From assembly GCF_001425085.1 (NCBI RefSeq), contig NZ_LMDN01000005.1, forward strand, positions 62,001 through 126,000: a stretch of DNA of 64,000 bases. The letters are read 5' to 3'. A model generated the notes under the pieces. The model did not search any database and was not told the DNA's origin. It was given only the letters and a program-made list of their open reading frames with translations. Source of the stretch: Leifsonia sp. Root4. Its GTDB lineage: Bacteria; Actinomycetota; Actinomycetes; Actinomycetales; Microbacteriaceae. Of this stretch, positions 35,138-45,073 are shown piece after piece (the first letter of the stretch is position 1; each line of letters opens with the position of its first letter). The position numbers and the translations under genes are program-made.

Positions 35138-35900
35138 CGAGTGGCATTGTGCGGCCCCACTTCTCGTAGCACCATCCGAACAGGACGCCCATCGCACAGT
35201 TGCCGGCGAACGGGCCGAAGCCCTGGTAGAGGTGGTAGCTCCCGCGCAGCGTCGCGCTGGCGACGATGATCGCCCAACGATTCCAACCCAGTTGCCGCAG
35301 CCGGGTGAACAGGTACCCGACGACGATGATCTCCTCACTCAACGCCGCATTCGCGGCCGAGAGCAACAGAATCGGGATCGTCCACCAGAATGTCTCCAGG
35401 GGTGAGGCGTTGATCGCCACGGTGATGCCGAGCGCCCGGCCGCCCAGATAGAGGGCAATGCCCGGGATGCCGATGACGGCGGCCAACGCGAGGCCGGCGC
35501 CGAGGTCGCGCCCCGGGCGGGTCAGGTCGAAGCCGATCCGCCGGAACGGGCTCTGGCCCGGCCTCCACAGCAGGTAGAGCACGAGTGCCACCGCGAAGAG
35601 CGCGAAGAAGATATTCAGGAACTGGTAGGTGAAGTCGAGCCATTCGCGGCTCGACTGCGAGGTGTTCAGCGCCGTGCTCTGCTGACCGAGCGGTTTCTCG
35701 GCGGTGAGCTTCGCGACGAGCGACACGACCGAGTAGACGGCGGACGCCCCGAGCGAGAGCCCGAGCACGATCGCCAATTCGATCCACAGCCTCGTGCGCT
35801 CCGGCCGGGTGATGCTCTGAGCCGGGGGAGGGGGAGGGAGCCGCAGTGCCGAGCGCACGCCGGACGCCCTCGTCGACGCTGCCGAGGTCGTGTCGATCAC
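35049..35900 (-). CDS. CPBP (CAAX/Abi) intramembrane metalloprotease-like protein
   Basis: A 283-residue membrane protein with about seven to eight hydrophobic segments. Abi/CPBP motifs are present in order: SEEIIVVGYLFTRL (the E-E-x3-x-G/R motif 1), SYHLYQGFGPFAGNCAMG (motif 2 with F-x3-H/N) and VIAHWVLDV (motif 3, H-x3-D/N). Such proteins are membrane proteases or bacteriocin-immunity factors. The start is GTG 35900, whose bases overlap the TGA of the DCC-type gene (GTGA), so they are coupled; longer frames upstream are antisense artefacts. The substrate is unknown. Confidence 0.8.
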   Translation of the reverse strand: MIDTTSAASTRASGVRSALRLPPPPPAQSITRPERTRLWIELAIVLGLSLGASAVYSVVSLVAKLTAEKPLGQQSTALNTSQSSREWLDFTYQFLNIFFALFAVALVLYLLWRPGQSPFRRIGFDLTRPGRDLGAGLALAAVIGIPGIALYLGGRALGITVAINASPLETFWWTIPILLLSAANAALSEEIIVVGYLFTRLRQLGWNRWAIIVASATLRGSYHLYQGFGPFAGNCAMGVLFGWCYEKWGRTMPLVIAHWVLDVASFVGYPLAVMWWPALFAAG

Positions 35901-36286
35901 TGTTGCCCGACCCGGCATGCCGGCGTTCCCCCGGGCAGCGCGTAGCGGTAGCGCGCCACGAGCGCATAGCCGGCGGCGGCCAACCACGAGAACGGCGGAA
36001 GCAGCATGAGATGGCCGGCGAAGCGCAGAATTGCGCGGGGCTGATGGGTGAGCAGGGCGGCGACCGCGCGGTGCCCACCGTGGCGGTGACCATCGGCGAC
36101 CAACCACACGCGGGCCGCGGCATCCGCCTCGCGCAGGCCGTAGTGCTCGAGGTCGGTCCACTGGTACGGGGAGGCCTCTGGCATGGCGGGAAGCGCACGT
36201 CGAAGCCATGAAACGCTGCTCGTGCAGAAGCCGCAATCGCCGTCGAAAATCAGCAGCACGGATGGGGTTTCGGATGCCGAGGCCAT
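35897..36286 (-). CDS. DUF393/DCC-type thiol-disulfide oxidoreductase
   Basis: A 129-residue protein starting MASASETPSVLLIFDGDCGFCTSSVSWLRRAL. The motif D-G-D-C-x-x-C right after the first strand defines the DCC family of thioredoxin-fold proteins. The C-terminal part contains a hydrophobic segment RFAGHLMLLPPFSWLAAAGYALVARYRY, also usual for the family. The function is unknown, presumably redox. ATG 36286 is chosen on family grounds; the longer ATG 36496 frame adds an unrelated basic leader over the intergenic region. It overlaps the CPBP gene start by 4 bases, forming a two-gene operon. Confidence 0.8.
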   Translation of the reverse strand: MASASETPSVLLIFDGDCGFCTSSVSWLRRALPAMPEASPYQWTDLEHYGLREADAAARVWLVADGHRHGGHRAVAALLTHQPRAILRFAGHLMLLPPFSWLAAAGYALVARYRYALPGGTPACRVGQQ

Positions 36287-36514
36287 GCCGCCATTCAACC
36301 ACGCCCAGGGCGCGCAAGATCCTGCGAAATCGCACGCAACATATGAGCGATTTGTAAGATCCTGCAAGAAAGCCGCGAATCTTGTTTCCTGTTTGTAACG
36401 GTTCCGTACTGAAGTTGCACAAGACCCGCGCGCTGCATACTCTCGGGGGTACTTGGCGCGGCGGTGCGGCAACGTTTTCGTGCTGCCGTTGCCCACTTTG
36501 CACAGGAGGAAAAC

Positions 36515-38143
36515 TTGAAGATCAAGAAGCTAGGCCTCGTTGCCGTCGCTCTTGCTGCCGCCAGCGCTTTGGCGCTGAGCGGTTGCGCCAGCGACACAGG
36601 CAGTGGCAGTGGAAGCACCGAAGGCGCATCCAGCTCGTCGGCCATCATCACCACGAACGGCTCGGAGCCGCAGAACCCGCTGCTTCCCGCCAACACCACC
36701 GAGACCGGTGGCGGAAAGATCGTCACGTCGATCTTCGCCGGCCTGGTGTCCTACACCGCTGACGGCGAGATCGAGAACGAGGTCGCGAAGTCGATCGAGT
36801 CTGACGATGCACAGCACTGGACCGTCACGCTGAACGACGGCTGGACCTTCACCAACGACGAGCCCGTCACGGCCAACTCCTTCGTTGACGCGTGGAACTA
36901 CGCAGCCCTCCTGAGCAACGCCCAGGGCGCTTCGTACTTCTTCGACAACATCGAGGGCTTCTCCTACGACGCCGACTCCGAGCTGACCGGCCTCAAGGTC
37001 GTCGACGACCTGACCTTCACGGTTGACCTTGCTGCTCCCGAGGCCGACTGGCCGCTGCGTCTGGGCTACTCGGCATACATGCCGCTGCCCGAGGCCGGCC
37101 TTGCCGACATGGAAGCATTCGGCGAGAACCCGATCGGAAACGGCCCGTACATGCTGGCTTCCGACTCGGCATGGGTCCACAACGAGAAGATCGACCTGAT
37201 CACCAACCCTGACTACAAGGGTGTTCGCACCCCGGTCAACGGTGGCCTCACGATCACCTTCTACGCGACGCAGGATGCGGCTTACGCCGATGTCCAGGGT
37301 GGCAACCTCGACGTTCTCGACGGTGTCCCCGACTCCGCGTTCTCGACCTACGAGGACGAGTTCGGTGACCGCGCGGTCAACCAGGCTGCAGCCATCTTCC
37401 AGGGCTTCAACATCCCGGGCTACCTCGCACACTTCGGTATGGATGAGGAAGGCGAGCTTCGCCGTCACGCCATCTCGATGGCGATCAACCGCGACGAGAT
37501 CACTGACGTGATCTTCGAAGGCACCCGCACCCCCGCCACCGACTTCACCTCCCCGGTGATCGCTGGTTGGACCGACAAGCTCGAGGGCGCCGAGTACCTG
37601 GAGTACAACCCGGAGGAGGCCAAGAAGCTCTGGGCCGAGGCCGACGCCATCTCGCCCTACACCGGTACCTTCGACATCGCGTACAACGCTGATGGCGGAC
37701 ACCAGGCCTGGGTCGAGGCTGTCACCAACAGCATCGCCAACACCCTCGGCATTCAGGCCGTCGGCAAGTCCTACCCGACCTTCGCCGCCGCGCTGGACGA
37801 CCGTGAGCAGCAGAAGCTGACCGGTGGAACGCGTGCCGGATGGCAGGGCGACTACCCCTCGATGTACAACTTCCTCGCCCCGCTCTACCAGACCGGTGCA
37901 GGCAGCAACTACGAGGGTTACAGCAACCCGGAGTTCGACTCGCTGCTCGCTGAGGGTTCTGTTGCACAGACCGTCGAGGATGCAACGGCGAAGTACCAGG
38001 CTGCTCAGGAGGTCCTGCTCAAGGACATGGCCACCGTTCCGCTCTGGTACTCCAACGTGAACGGTGTCTCGTCTGAGGCCGTTGACAATGTCGTATTCGG
38101 TTGGGACTCCGTCCCGCTGTACTTCCAGATCACGAAGGAATAG
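36515..38143 (+). CDS. Peptide/oligopeptide ABC transporter substrate-binding lipoprotein
   Basis: About 542 residues of the OppA/DppA family (SBP_bac_5). MKIKKLGLVAVALAAASALALSGC gives a lipoprotein signal with lipidated Cys24, then a Ser/Gly linker and the mature domain with PQNPLLPANTTETGGGKIVTSIFAGL, WTVTLNDGWTFTNDEPVTANSFVDAWNYA and GNGPYML. The start is TTG 36515, fixed by AGGAGG 6-7 bases upstream and by the signal peptide; an upstream ATG frame lacks an RBS. Codon use is less GC3-biased than its neighbours (many GCT, GTT, GAG), as in highly expressed genes. Permease and ATPase genes follow after a strong hairpin. Confidence 0.92.
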   Translation: MKIKKLGLVAVALAAASALALSGCASDTGSGSGSTEGASSSSAIITTNGSEPQNPLLPANTTETGGGKIVTSIFAGLVSYTADGEIENEVAKSIESDDAQHWTVTLNDGWTFTNDEPVTANSFVDAWNYAALLSNAQGASYFFDNIEGFSYDADSELTGLKVVDDLTFTVDLAAPEADWPLRLGYSAYMPLPEAGLADMEAFGENPIGNGPYMLASDSAWVHNEKIDLITNPDYKGVRTPVNGGLTITFYATQDAAYADVQGGNLDVLDGVPDSAFSTYEDEFGDRAVNQAAAIFQGFNIPGYLAHFGMDEEGELRRHAISMAINRDEITDVIFEGTRTPATDFTSPVIAGWTDKLEGAEYLEYNPEEAKKLWAEADAISPYTGTFDIAYNADGGHQAWVEAVTNSIANTLGIQAVGKSYPTFAAALDDREQQKLTGGTRAGWQGDYPSMYNFLAPLYQTGAGSNYEGYSNPEFDSLLAEGSVAQTVEDATAKYQAAQEVLLKDMATVPLWYSNVNGVSSEAVDNVVFGWDSVPLYFQITKE

Positions 38144-38175
38144 TTCTCCGTAACTAACCTCCCTTCCTAGTTCGA

Positions 38176-38210
38176 CCGGCTGTCCGAGGCGTTTCGCCTC
38201 GGACAGCCGG
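38176..38210 (+). terminator. Stem-loop between binding-protein and permease genes
   Basis: A perfect 16-base stem, CCGGCTGTCCGAGGCG (38176-38191) and CGCCTCGGACAGCCGG (38195-38210), with a TTT loop. Stem-loops at this place usually stabilise or partly terminate the message, giving more binding protein than permease. There is no U-tract. Confidence 0.75.
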
Positions 38211-38271
38211 CCGACTAAGCTCATCCAGTGATTGTGATCTCAATGCTTCTTCCATCGAACGGAGGATGCTG

Positions 38272-39201
38272 ATGCTGTGGTACACAGGCAGACGTATTCT
38301 TCAGATGATCCCCGTTTTCTTCGGCGCGACGTTCCTCATCTACTTCATGGTGTTCTCCCTCCCGGGTGACCCGATTGCCGCTCTGTACGGCGACCGTCCT
38401 CCGGCCCCTGAAGTGATCGAACAGATTCGGGCGCAGTACAACCTCGACCAGCCGTTCATCGTTCAGTACCTGCTCTACATCGGCGGGCTGTTCCAGGGTG
38501 ACTTCGGTACGACCTACTCCGGCCGCCCGGTCTCCGAGGTCATGGCTCAGGCGTTCCCGATCACCCTCCGCCTCGCCATGCTGGCCCTCTTCTTCGAGGC
38601 CGTTGCCGGCATCACGATCGGCCTCATCGCCGGTCTTCGCAAGGGCAAGATCTTCGACGCGAGTGCTCTCGTCGTCAGCCTCCTGCTGATCTCCGTGCCG
38701 ACATTCGTCGTCGGTTTCGTTCTGCAGTACGTCTTCGGTGTGCAACTCGGCTGGGCACGTACGACAGTCAGCGGTGATGCGCCGTTCAACGAGCTGATTC
38801 TGCCCGCCATCGTGCTGGCATCCGTCTCGTTCGCCTACATCGTGCGCCTGACTCGGGCGAGCGTCGCAGACAACCTGAACGCCGACTTCGTGCGCACCGC
38901 GACGGCCAAGGGCCTCTCGCGCAATCGCGTCGTTCGCGTGCACGTGCTCCGCAACTCGCTCGTTCCCGTCGTGACCTTCCTCGGCGTCGACCTGGGTGCG
39001 CTCATGGTCGGTGCGATCGTCACGGAGGGAATCTTCAACATCAACGGCGTCGGCGGTACCGTCTACCGCGCCGTTCAGCTCGGAGAAAGTCCGACGGTCG
39101 TGTCGTTCGTCGCGATGATGGTCATCATCTTCGTCGTGGCGAACCTGCTCGTCGACCTGCTCTACGCATTGCTCGACCCGAGGATTCGCTATGCAAAATA
39201 A
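38272..39201 (+). CDS. Peptide ABC transporter permease (DppB/OppB type)
   Basis: A 309-residue inner-membrane protein with six hydrophobic segments. It starts MLWYTGRRILQMIPVFFGATFLIYFMVFSLPGDP, the standard DppB first helix. It contains the EAA loop in ASVADNLNADFVRTATAKGLSRNRVVRVHVLRNSLVPVV (A-R-T-A-x-A-K-G-L). ATG 38272 is chosen over ATG 38266 because GGAGG lies 6 bases before it. It overlaps the next permease gene by 11 bases. Together they form the pore of the peptide importer. Confidence 0.93.
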   Translation: MLWYTGRRILQMIPVFFGATFLIYFMVFSLPGDPIAALYGDRPPAPEVIEQIRAQYNLDQPFIVQYLLYIGGLFQGDFGTTYSGRPVSEVMAQAFPITLRLAMLALFFEAVAGITIGLIAGLRKGKIFDASALVVSLLLISVPTFVVGFVLQYVFGVQLGWARTTVSGDAPFNELILPAIVLASVSFAYIVRLTRASVADNLNADFVRTATAKGLSRNRVVRVHVLRNSLVPVVTFLGVDLGALMVGAIVTEGIFNINGVGGTVYRAVQLGESPTVVSFVAMMVIIFVVANLLVDLLYALLDPRIRYAK

Positions 39202-40141
39202 GAATTTCCAGCCGCAAGAGCACTACGTTGCGCCGATCGAAGACACCCCGATCGCCCCTGTCGACCGCCTCGACGAATCAGAGAAGGCCAGGAGCACCTG
39301 GGCAGACGCGTGGGATTCCATGCGTCGCCGCCCCTCCTTCTGGATCTCCTCGATTCTCATCGTGTTGATCCTGATCGTCGCCGCGTTCCCCGGTCTGTTC
39401 ACCTCGGTGTCGCCGAACCTGAACTGCCAGCTGGCAGACAGCAACGGAGCTCCGGAGGCCGGGCACCCCCTCGGCTTCACCCGTCAGGGCTGTGACGTCT
39501 ACGCGCGCATCATCTTCGGCGCACAGGCATCCGTAACCGTCGGCGTGCTGGCAACGCTGCTCGTGACGCTCTCCGGCATCATCGTCGGTTCGCTGGCCGG
39601 CTACTACGGCGGCTTCCTCGATTCCTTCGTCTCCCGTGTCGGCGACATCTTCTTCGCGATCCCCACCGTCCTCGGTGCGATCGTGCTGATGTCGGTCCTG
39701 CCCGAGCGCACACCCGCCACGGTGGCTCTCGTGTTGGCGATCTTCGCGTGGCCGCAGATTGCGCGCATCATGCGCGGTGCTGTGCTCTCCGCGCGGAACT
39801 CCGACTACGTGACCGCGTCGACCGCCCTCGGTGTGTCGAAGTTCCGGATCCTGATCCGGCACGTCATCCCGAACTCGATCGCCCCGGTGATCGTGGTCGC
39901 GACGATCTCGCTCGGAACGTTCATCGTCGCCGAGGCGACCCTGTCGTTCCTCGGTATCGGCCTGCCGCCGAACGTCATGTCCTGGGGTAACGACATCGCC
40001 CAGGCGCAGACGTCGATCCGCACCAACCCCCAGGTGCTGCTTCTGCCCTCCGCCGCACTGTCGATCACCGTGCTGTCGTTCCTGATGCTCGGTGATGTGG
40101 TTCGCGACGCACTCGACCCGGCAGCGAGGGCACGTCGATGA
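39191..40141 (+). CDS. Peptide ABC transporter permease (DppC/OppC type)
   Basis: A 316-residue membrane protein. An N-terminal cytoplasmic tail of about 45 residues leads into the first helix FWISSILIVLILIVAAFPGLF. The sequence LGFTRQGCDVYARIIFGAQASVTVGVLATLL and the EAA motif RNSDYVTASTALGVSKFRILIRHVIPNSI are characteristic of DppC. It overlaps the DppB-type gene by 11 bases and the ATPase gene by 4 (ATGA), so translation of the three is coupled. It is the partner permease in the importer. Confidence 0.93.
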   Translation: MQNKNFQPQEHYVAPIEDTPIAPVDRLDESEKARSTWADAWDSMRRRPSFWISSILIVLILIVAAFPGLFTSVSPNLNCQLADSNGAPEAGHPLGFTRQGCDVYARIIFGAQASVTVGVLATLLVTLSGIIVGSLAGYYGGFLDSFVSRVGDIFFAIPTVLGAIVLMSVLPERTPATVALVLAIFAWPQIARIMRGAVLSARNSDYVTASTALGVSKFRILIRHVIPNSIAPVIVVATISLGTFIVAEATLSFLGIGLPPNVMSWGNDIAQAQTSIRTNPQVLLLPSAALSITVLSFLMLGDVVRDALDPAARARR

Positions 40142-41886
40142 CCCCGGCCATGAACGAAAACGAGAGTCAGAACATCGATACCTCGATCACGCCCCTGCTC
40201 CAGATCCGCAACCTCGAGGTGGGATTCCGCACTCAGCGCGGTCTCGTGCCCGCAGTGCGCGGTGTCGACCTGACGCTCTACCAGGGTCAGACCCTCGCCA
40301 TCGTGGGGGAGTCCGGCTCCGGCAAGACGACGACCGCGCAGTCGATCATCGACCTGCTCCCCGGAACAGGCGAGGTCACCGGTGGCGAGATCCTGTTCGA
40401 GGGTCGCGACCTGACCAAAATGTCTCCGAAGGAGATCCAGGGCGTTCGAGGCAACCTCATCGGCTACGTTCCCCAGGACCCGATGTCCAACCTCAACCCG
40501 GTGTGGAACATCGGCTTCCAGGTTGAGGAGGCCATCAAGGCCAACGGCGTCGCCCAGGGCAAGGAAGCGAAGCTCCGCGCCATCCAGGTGCTGGAGGAGG
40601 CCGGCCTCGGCGATGCCTCAGAGCGTCTCAAGCAGTACCCGCACCAGTTCTCCGGCGGTATGCGTCAGCGCGTGCTCATCGGCATCGGCCTGTCGTCTCG
40701 CCCGAAGCTGCTGATCGCCGACGAGCCGACCTCGGCCCTCGACGTCACGGTGCAGCGTCAGATCCTTGACCACCTCGGCACGCTGACCCGCGACTACGGC
40801 ACCTCCGTGCTGTTCATCACGCACGACCTCGGCCTCGCCGCCGAACGTGCGGAGCAGCTCGTGGTCATGTACCGCGGCAAGGTCGTCGAGTCCGGCTCGT
40901 CCAAGGAGATCCTGGCCAACCCGCAGCACCCGTACACGCAGCGCCTGGTCTCGGCCGCGCCGAGCCTCGCATCGCGCCGCATCCAGTCGGCCAAGCACGC
41001 CGACGCGGCGGCACCGGAGATCTTCTCCGGTGACTCCCTCGACGCGACACTGATCGCCCGTGCTGCCGAGCGCGAGCAGGCGGCGCCGGCCAAGGACCTG
41101 ATCTCGGTGCAGGACGTCTCCAAGACGTACCGCATCCGTCAGCAGGGGTTCAAGTACAAGGAACTCCAGGCCGTTGACGGCGTGAGCTTCGGTGTGCAGC
41201 GGGGAACGACCACCGCGATCGTCGGTGAGTCCGGATCCGGCAAGTCGACCGTCGCCAAGCTGCTGCTGCAGCTGGAGACGATCACGAGCGGCAAGATCGA
41301 GTTCGACGGCCAGGACGTCGCCGCGCTGAAGGGGGCGGAGCTGCTCAAGTTCCGTCGCCGCGTTCAGCCGGTGTTCCAGGACCCGTACGGATCGCTCGAC
41401 CCGCAGTACAGCGTGGGCAACACGATCGCCGAGCCGCTGCTCGCGCACAAGGTCGGCACGGCCAAGGAACGGCAGGCCCGCGTTCTGGAGCTGCTCGACC
41501 AGGTGTCGCTGCCCGCTGCGACCCGGTACCGCTACCCGAGCGAGCTCTCCGGCGGTCAGCGCCAGCGCATCGCCGTTGCGCGTGCGCTCGCGCTGAAGCC
41601 CGATGTGCTCGTGCTCGACGAGGCCGTCTCGGCTCTCGACGTGCTCGTGCAGGGTCAGATCCTGAACCTGCTCACCGAGCTGCAGACCGAGCTCGGCCTG
41701 ACCTACCTCTTCATCACGCACGACCTCGCGGTCGTGCGACTGATCGCCGACAACGTCTGCGTCATGAAGAAGGGGCGGATCATCGAGGCGGCGACGACCG
41801 ACGAGGTCTTCGACAACCCCCGCGAGCGCTACACGCAGGATCTGCTGGCCGCCATTCCCGGCGGAAACTTCGTGTTCGGCCGCTAG
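40138..41886 (+). CDS. Fused double-ATPase of the peptide ABC importer (DppD-DppF type)
   Basis: A 582-residue protein joining two ABC ATPases that are separate in E. coli Opp/Dpp. Walker A boxes are GESGSGKTT (about 58-66) and GESGSGKST (about 364-372). Signatures are [12 protein letters not shown] and [12 protein letters not shown], with Walker B ending DEPTSALDV and DEAVSALDV. The first half ends with the oligopeptide-transporter C-terminal motif [14 protein letters not shown]. In the second domain the usual D-E-P-T-S is D-E-A-V-S. It energises the importer and starts within the last codons of the DppC-type gene. Confidence 0.93.
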   Translation: MTPAMNENESQNIDTSITPLLQIRNLEVGFRTQRGLVPAVRGVDLTLYQGQTLAIVGESGSGKTTTAQSIIDLLPGTGEVTGGEILFEGRDLTKMSPKEIQGVRGNLIGYVPQDPMSNLNPVWNIGFQVEEAIKANGVAQGKEAKLRAIQVLEEAGLGDASERLKQYPHQFSGGMRQRVLIGIGLSSRPKLLIADEPTSALDVTVQRQILDHLGTLTRDYGTSVLFITHDLGLAAERAEQLVVMYRGKVVESGSSKEILANPQHPYTQRLVSAAPSLASRRIQSAKHADAAAPEIFSGDSLDATLIARAAEREQAAPAKDLISVQDVSKTYRIRQQGFKYKELQAVDGVSFGVQRGTTTAIVGESGSGKSTVAKLLLQLETITSGKIEFDGQDVAALKGAELLKFRRRVQPVFQDPYGSLDPQYSVGNTIAEPLLAHKVGTAKERQARVLELLDQVSLPAATRYRYPSELSGGQRQRIAVARALALKPDVLVLDEAVSALDVLVQGQILNLLTELQTELGLTYLFITHDLAVVRLIADNVCVMKKGRIIEAATTDEVFDNPRERYTQDLLAAIPGGNFVFGR

Positions 41887-41916
41887 CCGGCCGCCGCACG
41901 ACGGCACATTCACGAT

Positions 41917-41949
41917 CGGCCCAGCACCCCTCATCCGGGTGCTGGGCCG
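41917..41949 (+). terminator. Terminator of the peptide transporter operon
   Basis: CGGCCCAGCACCC (41917-41929) and GGGTGCTGGGCCG (41937-41949) form a perfect 13-bp stem with a 7-base loop. ATTTTC follows, a rare short U-tract for this window. This is an intrinsic terminator of classical form. Confidence 0.85.
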
Positions 41950-42126
41950 ATTTTCATGCAACTCAGGGTAAACTGATCGCATAGGGTACCAGCGAACATT
42001 GATTTCGCAACCGCAAGACCGTCCCTATCGCGCGCTTCATCAGTGCTCTTCTCAGCCTGATCCCGTCGAGCAGGGTGCTCGCCGCGAGGCGCAATTCAAC
42101 CCACAGCAGACCAAGGACAAACTTTT

Positions 42127-44037
42127 ATGGCACTCGCCACGCGCGATAACCTCCGAAATGTGGCGATTGTCGCCCACGTTGACCACGGCAAGACGACTCT
42201 GGTTGACGCCATGCTGCGCCAGACCGACTCCTTCGCCGAGCACGCTCACCTCGAAGAGCGCGCCATGGACTCCAACGAGCTGGAGCGCGAAAAGGGCATC
42301 ACGATTCTCGCCAAGAACACGGCAGTCTCGTACAAGGGCAAGCACGCCACCGACGGCCCCATCGTCATCAACGTCATCGACACCCCCGGCCACGCCGACT
42401 TCGGTGGAGAGGTCGAGCGCGGTCTTTCCATGGTTGACGGCGTTGTACTGCTCGTCGACGCCAGCGAGGGCCCGCTCCCGCAGACCCGCTTCGTGCTGCG
42501 CAAGGCGCTCGAGGCCAAGCTCCCCGTCATCCTGTTGGTCAACAAGACCGACCGCCCCGACGCCCGCATCGACGAGGTCGTCGCCGAGAGCCAGGACCTG
42601 CTCCTCGGTCTCGCCAGCGACATGGCCGACGATGTTCCCGACCTCGACCTCGACGCGATCCTCGACGTTCCCGTCGTGTACGCATCGGGCCGTAACGGCG
42701 CAGCCAGCCTGAACAAGCCGGAGAACGGCGCACTGCCGGACAACGACGACCTCGAGCCGCTCTTCGAGGCGATCCTCAAGCACGTGCCGGCTCCCGTCTA
42801 CGACGACGAGCACCCGCTGCAGGCCTGGGTCACGAACCTCGACTCCTCGCCGTTCCTCGGCCGCCTCGCGCTGCTGCGCATCTTCCAGGGCACCATCAAG
42901 AAGGGCCAGACCGTGGCCTGGGTCAAGCACGACGGCACCGTCTCGAACGTGCGCGTGACCGAGCTCTTCATCACGAAGGCTCTTGACCGCTTCCCCGCCG
43001 AGAGCGCAGGCCCCGGTGACATCGTCGCCGTCGCCGGCTTCGAAGACATCTTCATCGGTGAGACCCTCGCTGATGTCAACGACGTGCGCCCGTTGCCGAC
43101 CATCACGGTCGACGACCCCGCCATCTCGATGACCATCGGAACCAACACCTCGCCGATCATCGGCAAGGTCAAGGGCCACAAGCTCACCGCGCGCATGGTC
43201 AAGGACCGCCTCGACCGCGAGCTCGTCGGTAACGTCTCGCTCAAGCTCGTCGACATCGGCCGCCCGGATGCCTGGGAGGTTCAGGGCCGTGGAGAGCTCG
43301 CTCTCGCCATCCTCGTCGAGCAGATGCGTCGCGAAGGCTTCGAGCTCACCGTCGGCAAGCCGCAGGTGGTTCTGAAGAAGATCGACGGCAAGACCCACGA
43401 GCCGTTCGAGCACCTCACCATCGATGCCCCCGAGGAGTTCCTCGGTGCCATCACTCAGCTGCTCGCCGCCCGCAAGGGCCGCATGGAGGGCATGTCGAAC
43501 CACGGCACCGGCTGGGTTCGCATGGAGTTCATCGTTCCCTCGCGCGGCCTCATCGGCTTCCGCACCGAGTTCATGACGATCACCCGCGGTGCGGGCATCG
43601 CGAACGCCGTCTCGCACGGCTACGAGCCCTGGGCCGGCGAGATCGTCACCCGCACGAACGGCTCCATCGTGGCCGACCGTGCCGGTGTCGCCACCCCGTT
43701 CGCCATGGTGGCTCTGCAGGAGCGCATGTCGTTCTTCGTCGAGCCCACCCAGGAGGTGTACGAGGGCATGGTCGTCGGCGAGAACTCTCGCGCCGATGAC
43801 ATGGACGTGAACATCACCAAGGAGAAGCAGCTGACCAACATGCGTCAGTCCACCTCCGACTCCTTCGAGCGCATGACCCCGTCGCGCAAGCTGACGCTGG
43901 AAGAGGCTCTCGAGTTCGCCCGCGAGGACGAGTGCGTCGAGGTCACGCCCGAGTTCGTGCGCATCCGCAAGGTTGAGCTCGACTCGACCGCGCGTGCACG
44001 CACCTACTCGCGCATGAAGAAGCAGAACCAGGGCTAA
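42127..44037 (+). CDS. typA: Translational GTPase TypA/BipA
   Basis: The 636-residue protein is a ribosome-associated GTPase of the EF-G family linked to stress and ribosome assembly. The G1 box is AHVDHGKT (16-23), followed by G2/G3 elements [24 protein letters not shown] and [15 protein letters not shown]4 is [11 protein letters not shown], and the TypA-specific C-terminal domain has [33 protein letters not shown]. The length is normal. AAGGAC lies 8 bases before ATG 42127. The 170-base leader 41957-42126 contains TAGGGT (41983-41988) as a possible -10 and no gene. Confidence 0.97.
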   Translation: MALATRDNLRNVAIVAHVDHGKTTLVDAMLRQTDSFAEHAHLEERAMDSNELEREKGITILAKNTAVSYKGKHATDGPIVINVIDTPGHADFGGEVERGLSMVDGVVLLVDASEGPLPQTRFVLRKALEAKLPVILLVNKTDRPDARIDEVVAESQDLLLGLASDMADDVPDLDLDAILDVPVVYASGRNGAASLNKPENGALPDNDDLEPLFEAILKHVPAPVYDDEHPLQAWVTNLDSSPFLGRLALLRIFQGTIKKGQTVAWVKHDGTVSNVRVTELFITKALDRFPAESAGPGDIVAVAGFEDIFIGETLADVNDVRPLPTITVDDPAISMTIGTNTSPIIGKVKGHKLTARMVKDRLDRELVGNVSLKLVDIGRPDAWEVQGRGELALAILVEQMRREGFELTVGKPQVVLKKIDGKTHEPFEHLTIDAPEEFLGAITQLLAARKGRMEGMSNHGTGWVRMEFIVPSRGLIGFRTEFMTITRGAGIANAVSHGYEPWAGEIVTRTNGSIVADRAGVATPFAMVALQERMSFFVEPTQEVYEGMVVGENSRADDMDVNITKEKQLTNMRQSTSDSFERMTPSRKLTLEEALEFAREDECVEVTPEFVRIRKVELDSTARARTYSRMKKQNQG

Positions 44038-44050
44038 GTCCCGATCGAAG

Positions 44051-44079
44051 ACGGCCACCGCGCACCGCGCGGTGGCCGT
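44051..44079 (+). terminator. Terminator of typA
   Basis: ACGGCCACCGCG (44051-44062) and CGCGGTGGCCGT (44068-44079) pair perfectly around a 5-base loop and are followed by TTTTC. This is an intrinsic terminator 14 bases after the typA stop. Confidence 0.85.
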
Positions 44080-44255
44080 TTTCTTGCGCCGGGCCGCTTC
44101 GGTGGGCACCCAGCGCTTTGTGAGCTTCTCTCAGGAGTCTTGCGGCACTTGCACCCTGACCGCCCAGAACAGCGTTCTAGGCTCGTCGGATTGCTTGCGT
44201 CACGATTCGCGTGGTGCGTTCCCCACGAGATTGTGTACAGCACCCCTCTGCCTTT

Positions 44256-45005
44256 ATGAGTTTCTTCCTTTCACACCGTTCCCCGTCAGCCCGCCCTGCC
44301 TCTCGCCTGCTTCGAACCGCGCTCAGCGCCGTTGCCATGGCCACCGTGCTCAGCTTCACCGCCATGCCGGCCGTCGCCGCCAACGCGGTCGTCTTCTCTG
44401 AGTCGACGAGCGAGGTCGGCGCCTCGAGCTTCAGCAGCGCCCTCTCCGGCGAGACGCAGTCGGTGGTGAGCCCCTCGGAGGCCACCTCGACGATCGACCA
44501 CGAGGAGTACAGCGCAGAGGCGCCAGCGCCGGCGCCGGTTCCTGCCGCCGTCGCGCAGGCAGCGGCCCCCGTCGCCGTGGCTGGCGGGGTCGTCTGGCCA
44601 TACTCCTTCGAGGCGCGCATCAACGGCGGCTTCGGCCCGCGCGATGCGCCCTGCGGCGGGTGCTCCACGTTCCACGACGGTGTGGACTTCGGTGGCGGGG
44701 ACGGCACGCCGATCCAGTCGATCGCCGACGGTGTCGTCGTTGTGGCGACCAACGACGGTGGCGGCCTCGGCACCCACGTCGAGATCCAGCATGTCGTCGG
44801 TGGTAGAACCATCACCAGCTCGTACTCGCACATGCAGTACGGATCGCTCGGCATGTCGGTCGGCGACGCCGTCGTGGCCGGACAGTTCATCGGCCTGACC
44901 GGCACGACCGGCCAGTCGACCGGGCCTCACCTGCACTTCGAGCTGTTCTACGAGGATGGCGTGCGGATCGACGGCTATGCCTGGCTGGCTGAGAACGCCG
45001 GCTGA
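44256..45005 (+). CDS. Secreted M23 (LytM-type) peptidoglycan endopeptidase
   Basis: A 249-residue protein with an N-terminal export signal (basic SRLLRTALSAVAMATVLSFTAMPAVAANA, cleavage near residue 42). An Ala/Pro-rich spacer of about 60 residues follows, then the M23 domain. Zinc and catalytic residues are visible: His140 and Asp144 in FHDGVDFG, His192 in YSHM, and His225/His227 in GPHLHFE. All are present, so it should be active on cell-wall cross-links. Two nearby cysteines (APCGGC) may form a disulfide. ATG 44256 gives the best signal peptide. I looked for a c-di-AMP riboswitch in the 44080-44255 leader and did not see one. Confidence 0.88.
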   Translation: MSFFLSHRSPSARPASRLLRTALSAVAMATVLSFTAMPAVAANAVVFSESTSEVGASSFSSALSGETQSVVSPSEATSTIDHEEYSAEAPAPAPVPAAVAQAAAPVAVAGGVVWPYSFEARINGGFGPRDAPCGGCSTFHDGVDFGGGDGTPIQSIADGVVVVATNDGGGLGTHVEIQHVVGGRTITSSYSHMQYGSLGMSVGDAVVAGQFIGLTGTTGQSTGPHLHFELFYEDGVRIDGYAWLAENAG

Positions 45006-45073
45006 GTGACCCCGTAGAATTCGTCTGTGAGGCGGGCGTTCGCCCGGACGACAGTGTGATGGAGACGACTCTG

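Noticed and set aside
35901-36503. Upstream extension of the CPBP gene to a 484-residue ORF.
   Set aside because: The extension is another frame of the DCC-type gene; the GTG at 35900 overlapping its stop is the better start.
44080-44255. c-di-AMP (ydaO-type) riboswitch before the M23 peptidase, as seen before some actinobacterial cell-wall hydrolase genes.
   Set aside because: I could not find the conserved blocks or pairings in this leader.
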